Made by a program: the position numbers and the translations under genes. Under the pieces are notes generated by a model, which was not told the DNA's origin, did no database searches, and worked only from the letters and a program-made list of their open reading frames with translations. Shown one piece after another: positions 8,125 through 10,320 of a DNA stretch of 10,320 nt; position 1 is the stretch's first letter, and each line of letters opens with the position of its first letter. The stretch comes from Zarea fungicola. Lineage: Eukaryota; Ascomycota; Sordariomycetes; Hypocreales; Cordycipitaceae. The stretch covers positions 1-10,320 of the forward strand of contig FWCC01000612.1 of assembly GCA_900169235.1 (NCBI GenBank). Reading direction: 5' to 3'.

Positions 8125-8252
8125 TTAAAATGGTAGCTCTAGCCGACCTCATTGCGGTGAGAACAATCACCCCAACAATTATTTCGACCACGGCGTAATT
8201 AAGGTAAGCTACACCGCGATCAGTAATATTCGAGTTGTGCATATCCAATACA

Positions 8253-9670
8253 ATGTCCGAAACACAGTGCCTCGGTATAGCAGTTGATCATCGAATCAAA
8301 CTCCTGTTTACGCCTGTCGACTTGAAATCGTCAGATACAGAACGTGGTACGCATAAACACGTTCTTCGCGAACTTGGAAAACAGTGTTACGCCGGGAAGA
8401 ACGAAATCGAAGTTACAACAGGGCTTGCAGGGCCGAGCTCGACTGGTGGAATCGCCGTGTCGCTGCAACAGCCCCGAGAATACCACCCGTTTGAGGAGGG
8501 CGTTGATGCGGTAATCGCCGACTGTGACACTCTGGCTGCTCTACGCGAAGTGTTTACTGTTGTATCCTGCGGCACGCTTAGGTTTGAGCAAGACATCTCT
8601 ACCATCGACTTACTACCGTACACGAGTGAAGATCAAGCGGACCAAATGACCGATGAAGAAAAGGCACACGTTTTTCGGGGATGTGTACAGGCATTCTGCA
8701 GCAAGGAACCTGACGTCATACTCTGTGCAGGCAAGATCTGGCTCAAGGACGCGAAGGTTATCAAGGGCGAGGCGTGGAAGCTGGAGAGCCGTGCCGTGGG
8801 TCAAACGTTTGGCGATTACCGAGTTATTAGGCTGAGGTGTCCTAAAAGTGATAAATTGGTCAAGATTTGCCGAGTCAATGCCTTTCATCCCAGCTACGCA
8901 ATCCACTTCAATCGCGACGTCAGCCAGTTACGACAGCTGTTGATTCTCGCCGTGGCAGAGGCATGTGGCAGATACAACAAAACTTGGAAAGAGGAATTTT
9001 GGATGGAAAGCTTCAGGGCGTCCTGTTCAAAGCTCTCAATCAATCTTGCAGAAAGTTTGTGTCCGATTGACGACCCGGCAAGCTTTTGTTGGCTAATGTG
9101 GCTTCTAGGTCAATCAAACTGGTAAAAGACGCGGAGCTATGATGTAACACAGGGTAAAAGCTGATGGAAATATTTAGCAAGTACATCGACTACTATTCTA
9201 AGCGGTATGTTGATACTTTACAAAGCATTCGCCAGGCAATCTCTAGCTTTGTCAAAACAAAACATACGTACAGTGGGAATAGTGGGTTGTATCACGCCCT
9301 AGAAAAGAGCAAACTAAGCCGCCACAGCAACGACGCCAATCTTGTTCTGTTCGAACTTGCACGTTTAAAGAGGAGGGGATGGCCATCGAAATACGAAAAG
9401 GAGAATGTAGGGCTATTACGGACAGTTGTATTCGAAACGAAACTTCTGGCTAGCTGGTCACGAAAGAGAATTCCTTGGTTAGGCGACCACGGTTTTTCAG
9501 GGATAATAACAGAAGGATTACTTGGGGTCGTGAAATTTATATCAGAAGACCTTGACTTAGCCGCAGGTGCATTTCTGAACCTAGCATTGGCGGTAGAGGC
9601 GATGCTTGGCGACCTACTTAGCGAGGACGACACACTTGTCCAACAACTAGAGGGATTATTGTTAAAATGA
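8253..9670 (+). CDS. fungal protein with UDG-like HPSY motif, ~453 aa
   Basis: Exon 1 is 8253-9121; a 56-nt intron 9122-9177 (GTAAAA donor, GCTGAT branch motif at 9160-9165, TTTAG acceptor) joins exon 2, 9178-9670, in frame. The ATG at 8253 has A at -3; the frame is open further upstream but without ATG. Seen: FTVVS at 101-105, DLLPY at 119-123, EPDVILCAGKIW at 152-163, RVNAFHPSYAIHFN at 207-220. Known: family-4-like uracil-DNA glycosylases have a similar order, with an LP segment, a P-x-V-I-x-x-x-G strand and an HPS motif at the active site. Inferred: a UDG-superfamily fold. I see no GxDPG-type motif 1, so glycosylase activity is doubtful. The part after about residue 225 is mostly helical and unrecognised, ending in a hydrophobic helical stretch and a leucine-rich tail. 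A second in-frame 54-nt intron (9055-9108; GTTTGT, GCTAAT, TTCTAG) is possible. If the 9122 intron is not used, this becomes a 290-aa protein plus a separate 168-aa frame at 9164-9670. Confidence 0.65.
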
Positions 9671-9918
9671 TGAAACTGGTTTGCCGCCATATACGCGGCA
9701 TAGGCTGAGAATACAAACAACACGTCGATAAACAGAGAACCTGTCTTTATTCATAGCGCTTCTCAAACTTGGGTTATTTTACCTGAAAGGTAGCACGCTG
9801 TTAGTGATAAATGGGCAAAAGGTCTAAATATTGAACTTCTTCACCGCATATCTGTATTTTCTGGATTAGCTTGCCTCTATTGGTACGCCGGAATACGAAT
9901 TGCCCGATCGCTGGACGT

Positions 9919-9969
9919 AGAGGCCACTAGGAATGCGTTTATTGAGCTGGCACGCTGACTGTGGCCTCT
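9919..9969. repeat. 9-bp inverted repeat with 33-base loop
   Basis: AGAGGCCAC at 9919-9927 is the exact reverse complement of GTGGCCTCT at 9961-9969. The loop contains the first copy of the direct repeat at 9931. It could be a structured RNA element, a protein site or chance. Confidence 0.4.
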
Positions 9970-10017
9970 CAGTGTCTGTATGAATTCGAACGTATTAGTG
10001 AGCTGGCCCGTGGCTGA
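9931..10017 (+). repeat. imperfect direct repeat of 28-30 bp, two copies
   Basis: Copy 1 (9931-9958) and copy 2 (9988-10017) share GAA, CGT, ATT and GAGCTGGC blocks followed by CTGA, with a few substitutions and small indels. They start 57 bp apart. It looks like an old local duplication; no function is visible. Confidence 0.5.
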
Positions 10018-10320
10018 TCGAGTCTCATTGAACGAAGCTTTCGCCGAGTAGGCCAGGGGTCGGTCTACAAAAGAGGCCAGCTTGATCTACATTATAAAGA
10101 GAAGTACCCAGTGCGTCTGACAACAATTCCAAGCAGATGTTATGATGGGAGACTATAATCAACCTGGTTCCACACGCCACAAAGTTTAACGGAATGGGCT
10201 AGCTTGCGGTGCTGGGTGGAGTGACGCAACAGTAAACACATCACTAGGGAAAAATCAGGATCAAGCAAGACAGCCAAAAAAAAACTAGCGCTTTGCTTAT
10301 ACTGGGTATGAGGCGAAAGT

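Larger units (their letters stand above)
6702..8252. other. 1.55-kb gene-poor spacer with repeats
   Basis: This lies between the divergent SET and UDG-like genes, so it includes both promoters. No recognised gene is present. It holds an unassigned open frame at 7395-7727, an imperfect hairpin at about 7498-7533 (AAGGAA and TTCCTT arms flanked by CCC and GGG), a four-unit irregular repeat array at 7690-7848, an AATAAA at 7917-7922, and a short AT-rich tandem repeat at 8086-8124. The remainder shows nothing I can name. Confidence 0.55.
9671..10320. other. gene-free 3' flank
   Basis: No gene is supported here. The stretch starts with the 3' flank of the UDG-like gene, where no exact AATAAA is present close to the stop. 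It also holds a 9-bp hairpin and a 28-30-bp imperfect direct repeat (listed separately), and a run of nine or more A near 10276. Confidence 0.5.

Noticed and set aside
8235..8252. An upstream start for the UDG-like gene at 8235
   Set aside because: The codon there is TTG, not ATG. The first ATG in frame is 8253 and has A at -3.
8711..8718. Perfect CRE palindrome TGACGTCA
   Set aside because: It lies inside the coding region of the UDG-like gene, encoding part of the Pro-Asp-Val-Ile segment, so its sequence is explained by the protein.
1829..9670. A secondary-metabolite cluster or defence system formed by the four genes
   Set aside because: No synthase, transporter, transcription factor or shared promoter is visible, and the genes differ in strand with long spacers.
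9292..9723. A 143-codon minus-strand frame
   Set aside because: It is the antisense shadow of the plus-strand exon 2 of the UDG-like gene, and its composition (Ser, Asn, Phe-rich) is not gene-like.

Overview
The window looks like nuclear DNA from a filamentous ascomycete (Pezizomycotina, perhaps a sordariomycete). Four protein genes have long non-coding spacers between them. Where introns occur they are 48 to 70 nt, begin GTNNGT-like and end YAG, and several have a RCTRAY branch site shortly before the acceptor. There are no ribosome-binding sites or operons, and the recognisable protein families are typical of fungi. The assignment is by inference: there is no marker gene in the window.

Layout. 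Bases 1-1828 hold no gene I can support, only a weak coding-like remnant near 919-1149 and a promoter-like CT-rich tract before 1829. Bases 1829-3947 (+) carry an amidase-signature hydrolase. It appears only as scattered short reading frames, but it resolves into nine exons and eight short introns that give one uninterrupted protein of 550 residues. Bases 4408-5233 (-) carry a protein whose motifs and spacing resemble the ADP-ribosyl cyclase/CD38 fold. Bases 5718-6701 (-) carry a single-exon SET-domain protein of 327 residues. Bases 6702-8252 are a 1.55 kb gene-poor spacer with two unrelated repeat arrays and one unrecognised open frame. Bases 8253-9670 (+) carry a protein of about 453 residues with a uracil-DNA-glycosylase-like motif pattern; one 56-nt intron joins two reading frames that otherwise look like separate genes. 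Bases 9671-10320 hold no gene, only a short direct repeat and a hairpin.

Working together. The amidase and the CD38-like gene converge on about 460 bp of shared 3' DNA. The CD38-like and SET genes are tandem on the minus strand. Nothing shows a common pathway: there is no backbone synthase, transporter or cluster regulator, so I do not propose a biosynthetic cluster. The most novel items are the two poorly described proteins, the CD38-like one and the HPSY/UDG-like one. Both keep the fold motifs of NAD- or DNA-acting enzymes but lack residues those enzymes normally need. The 38- to 53-bp irregular repeat array in the central spacer is also unexplained.
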